From assembly GCF_030867095.1 (NCBI RefSeq), contig NC_081827.1, positions 48,148,001 through 48,212,000 of the forward strand: DNA of 64,000 nt, read 5' to 3'. The stretch is from Alligator mississippiensis. Taxonomy: Eukaryota; Chordata; Crocodylia; Alligatoridae. Made by a program: the position numbers and the translations under genes. Below, piece after piece: positions 22,434 to 32,900 of the stretch; within the stretch, counting starts at the first letter, position 1; each line of letters begins with the position of its first letter. Under the pieces are notes generated by a model. That model was not told the DNA's origin and did not search any database. It was given only the letters and a program-made list of their open reading frames with translations.

Positions 22434-25400
22434 ATGCGGAAGGAACTGGAAAAAAGTATCAGGAAAGAACTTGACCAAGGTAATTTATCAGAACATGTGG
22501 CAGGGTTTCCCCGCCTCCCTCAATAAGGCTAAAATTGATTGTTAACTAACACTGCATGATATCCTAAAGCATAAATCATATTAGGTAGTAAACTGTTGTG
22601 CCAAAAACAGTTGTTGCTTTTACTGACTTTCAAATGTAGTGGTGCTTTTTGGCAAGAACTGCCTGCTTTCCAAAATGCTCTACAAATAAACTGCCTTGAA
22701 AGCTAGCTTAACCCAAGTCAGATTTGCTAAATAAAAAATATAAACAATCAAATTATAGGAAATTATTATTTAAGTATAAATGAGCTTTAAAAATCACCTC
22801 CCCTCTCATGTGTTTCATTCAATATTATTGCATGTGATTTGGTATTTTCTGCTAGTATAATAGTGCATGTCTGATATAATACCCCCTAGTGGGCTACTCT
22901 CTTTGTTTTGTAAATATAAAGTGACTTATTTGTTAGGCATAAATAATATTGGTCATTGAGGCTAGGGACAAACATTCAAAAAGCCAGAGCCTAAACTGGT
23001 TCAACCTTTGCAAGTTAGTCTAACCTGGCTAGGCTGAACCAGTTTGGAACTGCACGGACATGCAAGCACATGCCTGCATTTGCTCAGGCCAGGAGTCACC
23101 CTCAGCTGCAGGGAAGCTATGCTGGAGGGGCATGGCCAGGCTGGGCTGAACTGGACAGAGGGGGGTTTCATTCCCCCTTCCTTATCCCACCAGCAGGGAC
23201 CTAAGCCAGGTCTGCCAGGTGCACCCCTCTCACTGCTGCAGCTTTGGGCCAGCATGGGCCCTGACACAGAGGGGGCAGAGAGGGTGGTTATTCTCCCCTC
23301 TACCCTTGCTGCCCTCGAGGGACTGCAGCTGGGTAGGCCCAACTCGACTGCTGCCAAGCGGCAGAATAAGCCTCATCCCATCCCCTTTGCCCGACACCAG
23401 AGGGAGAGGGAATAACACCCCCTCCCCCCAAAAGGGCCCTGCTGGCTGGCATCTGGTCCCTAGGTTGGGGCTGGATGGGGACCAGGCTTCCCAGGCCAGG
23501 TTGGAAGTGGCATCAGGCCCTGAACCCACAGCACCACCTGCCCTGTGGAGCCCCTGGGGCTGCAGCCTAACAAGCAGCTGCAGGCTGGCTGGGGTGGGGG
23601 GCTGGTCTGCCCCCCTCATCTGCAGCTACTGCTGCCACCACTGTGCCATGCCGCTGGGGTGGGGGGGTGGGAAGCTTCTGCCCCACGTGTGGCGCTTCAG
23701 CTGCAGCCCCCGGATGGCCTTGGAAGGCAGAAGTTTCCTGGCTGGAAGGCTTCAATCCAGGAGCTGCAGCTGGAGCTCCACACATGGGGCACAAGCTGCA
23801 AGGCTGAAGCTCTCCCCCCCAACCCATGCTGCCACCTCCCAGAGCGGCTCAGGAGCAGCAGGAATGGGAGGGGGAGTCACTGCGGCAGGTGAGAGGAAGC
23901 TGGCTTAGCCTGGCAGGACTTTCTCCCCTGACCTCCAGGTTTGGCTCCTGCCACATCCCTCAGCACTGCTCAGAACTAGGGGAGCTCCCATCAGCCTGGT
24001 GAAGGAGCTGGCAGCCTAGAGTCCAGCAGCCACCCACTACAGGGGCTGGTTATAGCCCTATGAGCCCACACAGCACCTCCAAGCCAGCCTGGCTAGCAGC
24101 CACCAGCCATGTACCAGGCCAGGCCAGGCCACGCTCGCTGAAAGGGATCAATGTCCCTGTTACGGAGCCACAGCTGCCGGGGGTGACCCCACTCCAGCGG
24201 CCCGGCCCAGCCCAGCCCAGCCAGACCGAGCAGCTGTGAGAGCAGCTTTGATGAACCTGTAGCTGCTGGGACTGGCCCCACCCCCGCAGCCTGGCCTGGC
24301 CAAACCATGCAGTTGCCTCAGCTGGGGCTGAGTGAGGCCAATCCAGGCTGAGGGGGCAGGGCCACCCCCAGCAGCTGCATCTCCATTACAGCTGTTTCCC
24401 ATGCCCTGGCTGAGCTGAGCCAGGCCATGAAGTGCCATAAAGAGCCCCCCACCACCATGAAGCACTCTGTTCAGTGCTCGGGGTACTCTTCCCCCTCCTC
24501 CTCCCTCTGCCCCCACAGGGCAGGGGGCTGTGTGGTGCTCCCCAGCCCAGCCTGGCTCAGCCAAGGCACAGGGAGCAGCTGTGATAGAGCCACAGCTGCC
24601 AGGGGTAGCCCTGCCCCCATGGTCTGGACCAGTTTTGGCCATTTTTAAACTGGTTTATGTGCTCTGAATGTCTGTTCTGTTACAAGTTTAAACCAGTTTC
24701 TGGTCACTTAAACCAGTTTATGTGCAATGTTTGTCCCTAGCCTGAGAAATCTTGATAATCACTTCTTCTATGCCTATTTAATTGAACAAAACATTGTCTG
24801 AGTGCTTGTAATGTATAGCATAGAACAGTCACCATATTTCACAGTGTACAAGTTGAGGTTTAAAGCCCAAACATTGAGCCTTAAATTTCCACCTCCATCT
24901 ATACACCAAATCCAGGGCCCAGCCCGGCTTGGCCAGCACACAAGTTCCAGGCAGGGCTGCTGCTGCCACTGCTGCAGGCACTGGGCTACTTGGCTTCCCC
25001 AGCATCCAGTGGCTCCTTGTCTCCCTGCTGCAGTGCTCTGGGGATCAGGTAGGAAAGTGGTGGGGAAGGGGAGCTGTAGCGCAGAGCATGGGGCTGAGGC
25101 TGGTGGGAGCATAAAGCAATGTGCTCAGGTGGGCAGGGTGTTGGTGTGGGGGAAGGTGAAGGCATGTGGGGACCCCCACACACTCCCCCTCCACGGTACA
25201 CTAGCCAGCAGGCGGCGGGCACTTTTGGCCCATGTAAGCACTGCCACCCTGTGGTGTGCCGTCCTGCCAGCACTTGCGCATCACCGGTGGAAGCCATGCA
25301 TGCTGGAGCCAGCTGTCTTCCCCACCTGCTGCCTGTGCATAGTGGTGAGGAGTGCAACCTGCTCAGCCCACCTCTATTGCATCAGTCACAGGGGCCAGAG

Positions 25401-28400
25401 CTGGCGCCGGGCTCAGCGCTCAGCTAGCATGGCCCAACCAGCACCGTCCCTGGCCTCTGTGAGCAGCACTGCCTGGGCCATGCCACCCGAGCACTGAGCC
25501 CAGCCCCAGCCCCTGCAAGTGGGGCTGCCTGGGCTGCACCAGCTGAGTGCCAAGCCCAGCCCTGGCCCCTGTGAGTGGTGCTGCCAGGGCCACACCAGCT
25601 AAGCACCAAGCCCAGCCCCAGCCCCTCCTAGCACTAAGCCTGACCCTGGCCACAGCCCTAGCCCTGGCCCCAGCCCCTCCAATGGCACTGGTCTCAGACA
25701 TGTCCACCTCTCATGTGTCCTGCCTGTAGTGAGGGCATGCAGGGGCTGATATAAGTCGAACCCATATTTCTGATCCAAAAAGTTAGGTAACCTTATACAC
25801 CTACAAAAATCCTAACTTTTTTAATCAGGAAAATGGGGTCAGATTATATACCAGATCAACTTGTACACTGTGAAATATGGTACTTAGCTGGAAAACTGTA
25901 ATGTAATCTGTGGCCATGTTCTCCAATTAATAATTTATTCTCCTGAGTGGCAACCATCCTCACCAATCCACTACCTCACAGTGACAGAGCCTATTTCAAA
26001 GCAATGTAATCACTTAAGCATGCATCAGCATTCTATAACCAAAAATGGAAATCCCCCATTTACCTGTTTTAGGGGGGTTTTCCCCACTTTCCTGAATGGA
26101 CATGAACCCATTTGTTTCCATGCCTCAGGATTTGTTTCTATCTTTTTAAAATAAGAATTTGTCTAGTACTAATAGTTTCATTTTCTGTGTTGGTTGGACT
26201 TTGCCTGGTCAGTGAAGAGAGGTTTCTAACACAGGCTGCATATACATGTTCAAATGATCTGGGAGAATTCTTCCAGGTTTGTTCTCCTGGTAAAAAAACT
26301 TACCCAGAGATGCTTGAATAGACATTTGAATCCTGAGCCCTTGAAGAGCAAAGAGCTTGCAGTGCTGATGCTGCACGATCAGGGAGGGCCCTATGCACAC
26401 ATCTTGGCATGCTCTGCAGGTTCCCATAGTCTTCCTAGAAACAGATGGCAGCCCTGAATGGCTGACGCAGACTGCTCAGAGTCAACCTGTGTCTTCTAGC
26501 AGCACAGTGTGGGATTGAGAAGGGGGCATGTTCTACTCCCTGCTTGGTTGGAGCAGCTGAGTCTAGAGAGTGACAGTCTCCCTGGGGGGAGAGGAGTGAT
26601 ATCAAAGCACCCTGAGATGTTGGAGGACTGTGCCAAGACTTCTCTGAGGAAACATGTACAGACAGTTGCTCTCTCAGGAGAAGTAATTCTTGGAATGTTT
26701 TAACCTGGTTGTTCCCAGGTTATATTTCTCCTGGACTGGCCAGAAAAATCCTGAACATCTGCACACTTATGCTTTCTCCTGGTAGAGCAGCAATTCTTCC
26801 AGGAAAAATGGAATGTCTTCACATGGCTTCAGAGTTATCTTCATGGAGGAAAGGCCACTGTAGTTGCAGAAGGATCTTGCAAGTGTGTGTGCACATGCAC
26901 CCACATTTGCAGCAAGGGGCAGATTATTACCTCCATTAGGGGTGTTAGTGGACTTTGGCAAATCATTGCAATTCTATTCCACCTGGCTGGAGTCCCTGGT
27001 GAGTACTCTTCCTCCTCACTACTTTTCTGTGACTCCATCTTAAGAGCGTGGTGGTAGTTGTTACAAAAGTAGATGCATTAATGCATTTCCAAGGACTTGA
27101 GTAGGGTGGAATACAATCACACTAGGTGCCTAAGTGGGAGGGGGGACATACATTTGAAGCAGTTTCAAAAGGGGAGGGGAAACTGCTGTTCAGGAGCAGC
27201 TGCTACTTTGGTACATAAGAATGACATAGCACTGATTACAAGTGGACTAAATCACCCCAACTTTGACACTGGAAGAAGTTCATTTATGTGCCTAATGGCT
27301 TTTAAAAGTTGAAGGTAGTCCTTAAGACCAGGTAGGCAAAATACAGCCCACAAGCCAGTTCCAGCCCACCACCTGATTGGATCCGGCCCACGGACAGGTG
27401 CTCACCAACTGATTGCATCTGGCCCACAGCTGCCCCCAGTGCTCTGCCCGGGACAGCCCATGCCACACTCCCACTGGACAGTCACAGGCCTGGCTGTTCC
27501 TGCTGCTGCTGCAGCCGCCATACTGTTCAGCTCCCTCTACCACCAGTGGTTGCCCCTTCTCCTTCCCCTGCCGCACTGTTCTGGGCATCAAGTAGGGCAG
27601 GGAAGTGGCAGTGGGAGGGGTGGGAAGCTGCAGCTGAGCAAGTCCTGCCTCAGTGCACAGGGCTTCAGCTTCTGGCCACCTTCTACCCACTCCGCCCACC
27701 TGGCGCAACAAGCAGCCAGTTTTGGGCAGCTGAGTGAATGAGAGGCATCCCCATCAGGAAACTGTGTGCACTGGTTGGGGCTGGGCCTGGGGTTAGTGCC
27801 GGTGGGAGCACAGCACAGGCTGCCCTGGGTGCCCAGAGCCAGTGCTGGTTGGGCCATGCCAGCCAAGTGCTGAGCCTGGCCCCAGCCCCAGCCCAGCTCC
27901 ATACAGAGCACCGCAGGGACAGCCACAGGCGAGATGGAGGGGGTGCATACTGCACCTGCACCACCCAGGTGAGCTCTGCTGCACGTGCCCCCTGCACTCC
28001 CCCCACCCCCAGCTAGCTCCCCACACACGCAACCTTAGAAATACTATTAATCTGCTTGCTAACCAGTAAATAAACTAACTTGTATAATTTAAAAGCATCA
28101 GGTATTTGTCCTATGTGAATGCCCTGCTTATGTCACTTTTTAAATAATGTTTCTTTTATTCTGATCTGAAATATATATCTGCCTCAGGACTCAGTATAGA
28201 TGCTCACCAAATGATTCAATAGATATTGGACAAAGTCTACTCACTACAGAATTAACATAAGGCATGATGCAAAATGTGCAGAATCATGTTTTTTCTCTTT
28301 GGTTTTGTTTTCCCAGCCAATGCTGATCTCGAAGCTGGATCCGTAAGAGTCTCTCCTGTGGGATCTACTGATGGATCTTCAAGCAACCTAAATATAGATA

Positions 28401-28465
28401 AGGATCCAGTTTCCAGGGCAACACAGCAGTATCTAGAGGTGTTAAAGAAAAATTATATGATCTGA
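22434..28465 (+). CDS. ANKRD26/ANKRD7-family protein, last two coding exons (partial)
   Basis: Two exons are visible. Exon 22,434-22,479 (46 nt, after TACTTTCAG, before GTAATT) encodes MRKELEKSIRKELDQ plus one base. Exon 28,317-28,465 (after TTTTCCCAG) completes the alanine codon in phase, encodes ADLEAGSVRVSPVGSTDGSS through QQYLEVLKKNYMI, and stops at TGA. Together they give a 64-aa tail: a charged helix, a Ser/Gly-rich linker and a helical C-terminus. From memory this is the conserved C-terminal segment of the ANKRD26 family (ankyrin repeats, then coiled coil ending in the DUF3496 region). The human family member ANKRD7 lies beside LSM8, which supports the call. ANKRD26-type proteins act at centriole appendages; the role here is inferred only. 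Upstream exons were not found in the window. The gene converges on LSM8. Confidence 0.62.
22480..22956 (+). other. Start of the 5.8-kb last intron, nothing recognised
   Basis: Intron sequence after donor GTAATT. It is AT-rich with no repeat end recognised. The rest of the intron is mostly transposons. Confidence 0.55.
22960..24742. mobile_element. MITE-like element with perfect 17-bp TIRs (1,783 bp)
   Basis: Both ends read GGCTAGGGACAAACATT inwards. TGA flanks both sides (22,957-22,959 and 24,743-24,745), giving a 3-bp target duplication. Near both ends AAACTGGTT-type motifs recur (CTAAACTGGTTCAAC, TTTAAACCAGTTT, TTAAACCAGTTT). The interior is a GC-rich, Ser/Pro/Gly-biased sequence with no transposase. 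It lies in the last intron of the ANKRD26-like gene. Confidence 0.75.
24831..25881. mobile_element. DNA transposon remnant with perfect 26-bp TIRs (1,051 bp)
   Basis: The left end at 24,831-24,856 begins ACCATATTTCACAGTGTAC; the right end at 25,856-25,881 is its exact reverse complement over 26 bases. The target duplication is not evident, so the superfamily is unassigned. The interior is GC-rich and ends in a minisatellite (25,420-25,700). No transposase frame. Confidence 0.8.
25420..25700. repeat. GC-rich minisatellite, about 60-bp units
   Basis: Units share AAGCCCAGCCCCAGCCCCT..., GAGTGGTGCTGCC and GCACCAGCTGAGTGCC. About four to five diverged copies are visible, the last decaying into CCCTGGCC/CCCCAGCC hexamers. 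Very similar wording occurs in the hAT-like element near 27,800-27,900. Confidence 0.6.
25882..27328. other. Intron sequence, nothing recognised
   Basis: Mixed-composition intron sequence without splice-flanked open frames or clear repeat ends. Confidence 0.45.
27329..28035 (+). mobile_element. hAT-like element, family member 4, right end missing
   Basis: It starts CAGGTAGGCAAAATACAGCC and continues CCACCTGATTGGATCCGGCC, then a GC-rich interior that parallels member 1 (CACCCACTC... CTGGCGCAACAAGCAGCC versus CTGGCACAATGAGTAACAACC). The A/T-rich right terminus of the family is absent; similarity fades near 28,035. It lies about 280 bases before the terminal exon. Confidence 0.6.
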
Positions 28466-28941
28466 ACAAAATACAATGCAAGTTTGTGAAAATGACATTT
28501 TTTTCCATAACATTTTAATGTTTTTCTATTAAATGGTATAGATGGAAAACCTTTATTACAATTTAAATATGAGCTATAAATTTATTACATGAATATGAGG
28601 TACATTGCACTTGTCTCTATCAGAACACTGCATAAATTTAGTTTATTTTACATTTATTATGAAAAGCCATACCTGTTTTCATTTATAACTAGCATAGCAA
28701 ATTCAGACCAGTGTTCTTGAGTTTCAGAGAACTGCCCAAATATGGACATATGAACAATTTATTATGGGGCAAATGCCATCAGGGCTTTACCATGTGTCAA
28801 CTCCTCTACAGTGACTCCCTGTGTCCATGTTCTTACCTCATAATAAGAGGAAATTGGAACAGCTTAGTCTTCAATGAAAGAGGGATATAAGTTGTTGTAG
28901 TAGATGAAAGCTAAACTGCAAGCTTACAGTTTAGCATTCAC
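28466..28941 (+). other. Presumed 3' UTR and downstream sequence
   Basis: Follows the TGA of the ANKRD26-like gene. It is AT-rich with an ATTAAA near 28,529 that could serve as a weak poly(A) signal. No coding potential. Confidence 0.4.
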
Positions 28942-29940
28942 TAGGTGCATCTATATGCACAATTAATGTGCCTGAATTTACTGCACAATAAATTCAGGCT
29001 CATTAAACTGTTCCCAAGCATGTGTACAAGTGCGCTCATGTCAGAAACAAATTGAGCCCGACAGGACCAGCTTAGTCCAGGGCTGCTCCTGCCCTAGTCT
29101 TCCCCACTGCAGCAGCCAAGGGGAGCTCCAGGCTCCAGCTGCAGCTGCCTGGATGCCAGCCCCAGGCTGGCAGGGGCATGGGGTCAACCCCAGACTGGCA
29201 GGGTGAGCAGGGGAGGGGAGCAGCCTGGAGCTGGCAGGGGGCATGGGGGCAGCCTCATGCTGGGAGGGGGCATGGGAGGGGCAGCCTCAGGGGGTCGGGC
29301 TTGGGCTTTGGGTGCTGGCATCAATCAGGTAGCATGCACCTGCTGAGGTGGGGCACAGTACCTGTGAGGCAGTCTCAGGCTGGCAGGAATCCCAGGGGTT
29401 AGAGCTGGAGTCCAGGTTGCAGGACCTGGATCATGCCCCCTGTAGTGGGGCACAGTACTCAGAGGGCACACAGAAGCTGCCAGGGACCCTGGGAGGCAGA
29501 GCCAGGGTCTGGGGGGCTGCATCACCTGGCATGTGCCCGCAGCTGTGAGGCACAGTGCCCAGGGGGCATGCAGCAGCTGGCAGGGGTTCTGGAGGTCAGT
29601 CCAGGGGTCCTGGGGCCAGCATCAGGTATCTGAAGAGCGGCCTATGCCACATGGCTGGAAAAGGTACTGAGCCACATGGCTCGGCACCAAACAGGAGGCT
29701 GGCCCCCTGCTGGTGTGGCTGACTGGGTGCAAACTGTGCTTGATGTCACTGTCTATATGCGTGTTGAGGGGCACTGGTTTAAAGTGCCATTTGTTAGTAC
29801 CTGTATCTGTTGGTACTAGTAAATGGCACTTTAAATTAATCTAATGTGTAGTAATTGCTGTGCACATGTAGACAGTGATGCTTTACTGTGTGTTAGTTTA
29901 GTTTAATGCTCAATAAAGTACACGTGAAGACACATCCACT
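28942..29940. mobile_element. MITE-like element with GC-rich interior
   Basis: The left end AGGTGCATCTATATGCAC and the right end, reversed (AGTGGATGTGTCTTCACGTG), are loosely inverted. An inner repeat (TGTCTACATGTGCACAGCAA, reversed from about 29,850) also resembles the left end. The interior (29,090-29,640) is a GC-rich set of CAGGCTGGCAGGG-type tandem units. Similar termini occur in the insertion at about 52,773-53,634. Confidence 0.45.
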
Positions 29941-32900
29941 TTATGGTAAATCTCTACCCTTTTGCTATGCAATACATTATTTGTATGTCCATTCCCTGAG
30001 TTGTAACAACACATGTACTGAGTTTTGTCCTATTTTTTCCCTGTTCTGCAGTCCTGACACAGGAAAACTCCTAAGGATTCATGGAAGTTTTACCTATATT
30101 AGAGAGAGAGAACTGAACAATTTGCATTGCTGTCACATTTATTCCAGTTACTATTTAAGTTTTAAAATTCTATACATCTGGGATAGTGCCAAGAATTGTG
30201 TAGTGCGAGTTGTATATGGTACATGAACTTGTCAGTATAACACAGTGAATTTTTAAGTAAATAATACTGCTACCCAAGGCATTCTGATCACCATTATTTC
30301 ACATTTACCTCTCTTTTCTATAGATGAATAGAGTAATTAATAGATATTGCGTTGTGCTTATCTCCAGGTTTCTCACTATGTTCCAAAGCTGATGCAATAA
30401 GATAAGCAAGGTTTTTCATTATTACTAAAATCAGATGATATCCTGGGCTTTTTTGTATCACAAACCTTCTACCCCCACAGCCACCAGCACAGGAAAGCTA
30501 TCAGATCATGTCCTCCCTCACTTGGCTTACAGGCTCTGCCTGGCTTCACTACAGCAGCAGCTGCTGGCAAAGCATGTAGTGTATCCTGGGAGGCACAATC
30601 TGTTAAGGAGGCCATATCTCCCAATAGAGAGCATGGGCACAACTACATGCACTTTCTGGCAGCTTCCCTGTAATAACAGAAAGAGCCTTCTGTCACTTCC
30701 AGACCACAGCATGCATTCCTCTGATCTGCAAGAATCAGCTCAGAACAAATATTCTGCCATAGCAAGGGAGCTGGAAGTGTGGGTTCACTCAGTTTTACCA
30801 GCAGAACCTGATTTCTGCTGGCAAAACTGTGTACCATAGACCAAATCCTCAGATGTAAATCTGGTAAACCACAGTCTTACTAGAATCCCTACTTCAGTGA
30901 CCCAGACAGCTTTCCTTTTTTCAGAGAATCATATGCTGTTGCAGAAATCATATATTTAAACATGTCTTTTTAAAAGTCGCTAATATTGTTCAGAAGATTC
31001 TGAAACAGAAATGAGCAGGACTCAAACGTCTTGCCCTCCACTTAAAAGTCCAAGAACTAAGCTAATGTACCATGATGAAAACATGCGCTGCCATGCACCT
31101 CCACCCCTTTTTAAGGAATAAAGCAGTTTTGTATAGTTGGCGTACTGTATTAAGTTGTAAAAAAAATTACAACTTTCTATTTAATAAATTTTAAAATAAA
31201 ATATGTATCTCTTGATTTAGTTTCATCTTGTTTCCTTTCTAGACTTTATTTTTTTCTTCATCTTTTTGTGTCTGTGTACCCTTTTCCTTCTTTACCCTTC
31301 CTGTGTGTTCCCCTTCCTCCCCTACAGCAGATCTGACATGTAGTACTTTGTCCTCCTTTCTCTCTCTTCTTCAGTCTGATGATAGCTAACTTCATACTTA
31401 TCATTTTCTGATGCCCTCCATTCTGGCTGTTATAAGCACAATGTAGAGTGACCCCACCCTGGTTCTAGTAACTCAGACAAAGTTCCCAATCATCCTGAGC
31501 AGGTTGGTTTCTGAACCCTCATGCATAATATACTAAGGAAATATTAGGACATATCTTCAGCTAGTATAAATTAGAATGGCCCCATTGACCATTTCAACTA
31601 CACCTATTTACTTCATCTCACAATCTGGATCATTATCTGCTAGTTCAAGTGACCCCAGCAAAGACTTCCAAAAAATGCATGCTCCTAAATAAGTGAGCTG
31701 ATTTTTTTCAAAGAACTGGTTGGAATTTTCTGAAATAAATTTTCATTAAAAACCCCTGGTTCATTCAGCCTTAACATTTCATTCATAACATCTCAGATTC
31801 AACTAATTTGTGGATTCCAAGACAAGATTTCTATAGTACTATGTTGAGATCTCTCACAGACTGCTCCAGGACCAGAAACAGCATTTTCTAGGTCTGAAGT
31901 TCTTGCATCTACCCCAGAGCCAGGGACACTGGAAGCTCAAAGTCCTCAACCCTGGAGCATCCCACCTGGTAGTCTGCAGTGCTAAGGCATATCCACCAGA
32001 AGGAGTTTTTCACAGGAGGGTCTATGACTGGCATGGGAAACCAGACCAGAGCTCTACACCTCGCTTTCATAGAGTTGGTCTTTCAGGTTTCTAAGAAGCA
32101 TATCCATCTGTCTAATGAATTTTGCAGAGGCTGGGAACCATTTTTTACTTTAGAGATGGCATGTTTCAGTGTTTCTAAGAAATTTTTCAAATATAAAATC
32201 TTGGTTTTGGTCCAAATAAGAAAAACAATTCCTTAACAAATAGGATTCTCATGAACTGAGACGTCTGTTGTTTGGACAGTTCTAGCGTTTGTATATTCAG
32301 CAGCTCTCACTGAAGTAAACATGTACCATATTTGCAAGAGAAAATGCAACAATAAAAAAAACAAACCCAGCACCACAAACCTGCGGTTCATGTCTCACCA
32401 AAATGTTCTGTTGTGAAACTGGGCACCCTAAAGGCTATCTGTTACAACACTAACAGGTTTTCTGTAACCCAATGATACAAAAATTTCCTACTATCAACTC
32501 CTAGATTTCACAGTGATCATAACCTACTGTGTACCAACATGAATTGTTCCTGGTTCCACATTCACAAAAAGAGACACAGATCTGGCCCTTAGTAAAAAAT
32601 ATTTGGTGTCAAACTTTGGTATAATTTTCAGCCATGATTAGTTTAGACTAGAGGATATTTTGCTATGCTGTCTTGGCATTCAGCATCCAGGATATCAGTT
32701 GGTCATCCAAGCTCAGAACCTCTTCTCTTCTTTCACATGCATAGAAAGGAGATGCCTGTAGCTTGTTTCATCTCTTTCCATACCAGTTCCCAGGATTCAG
32801 CTTCTGCTTCTACTTCTGTGTCTTCCTCTCCTGGCAAGCTAGTCTACAATGCTCTCCCTCCAAACCCAGCTGCCTATTTACATGGAATACTGCAATGTAA

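Noticed and set aside
22957..22960. 4-bp TGAG target duplication for the 22,960 element
   Set aside because: With symmetrical TIR ends (GGCTAGGG on both sides) only TGA is duplicated; the 4-bp reading requires unequal termini.
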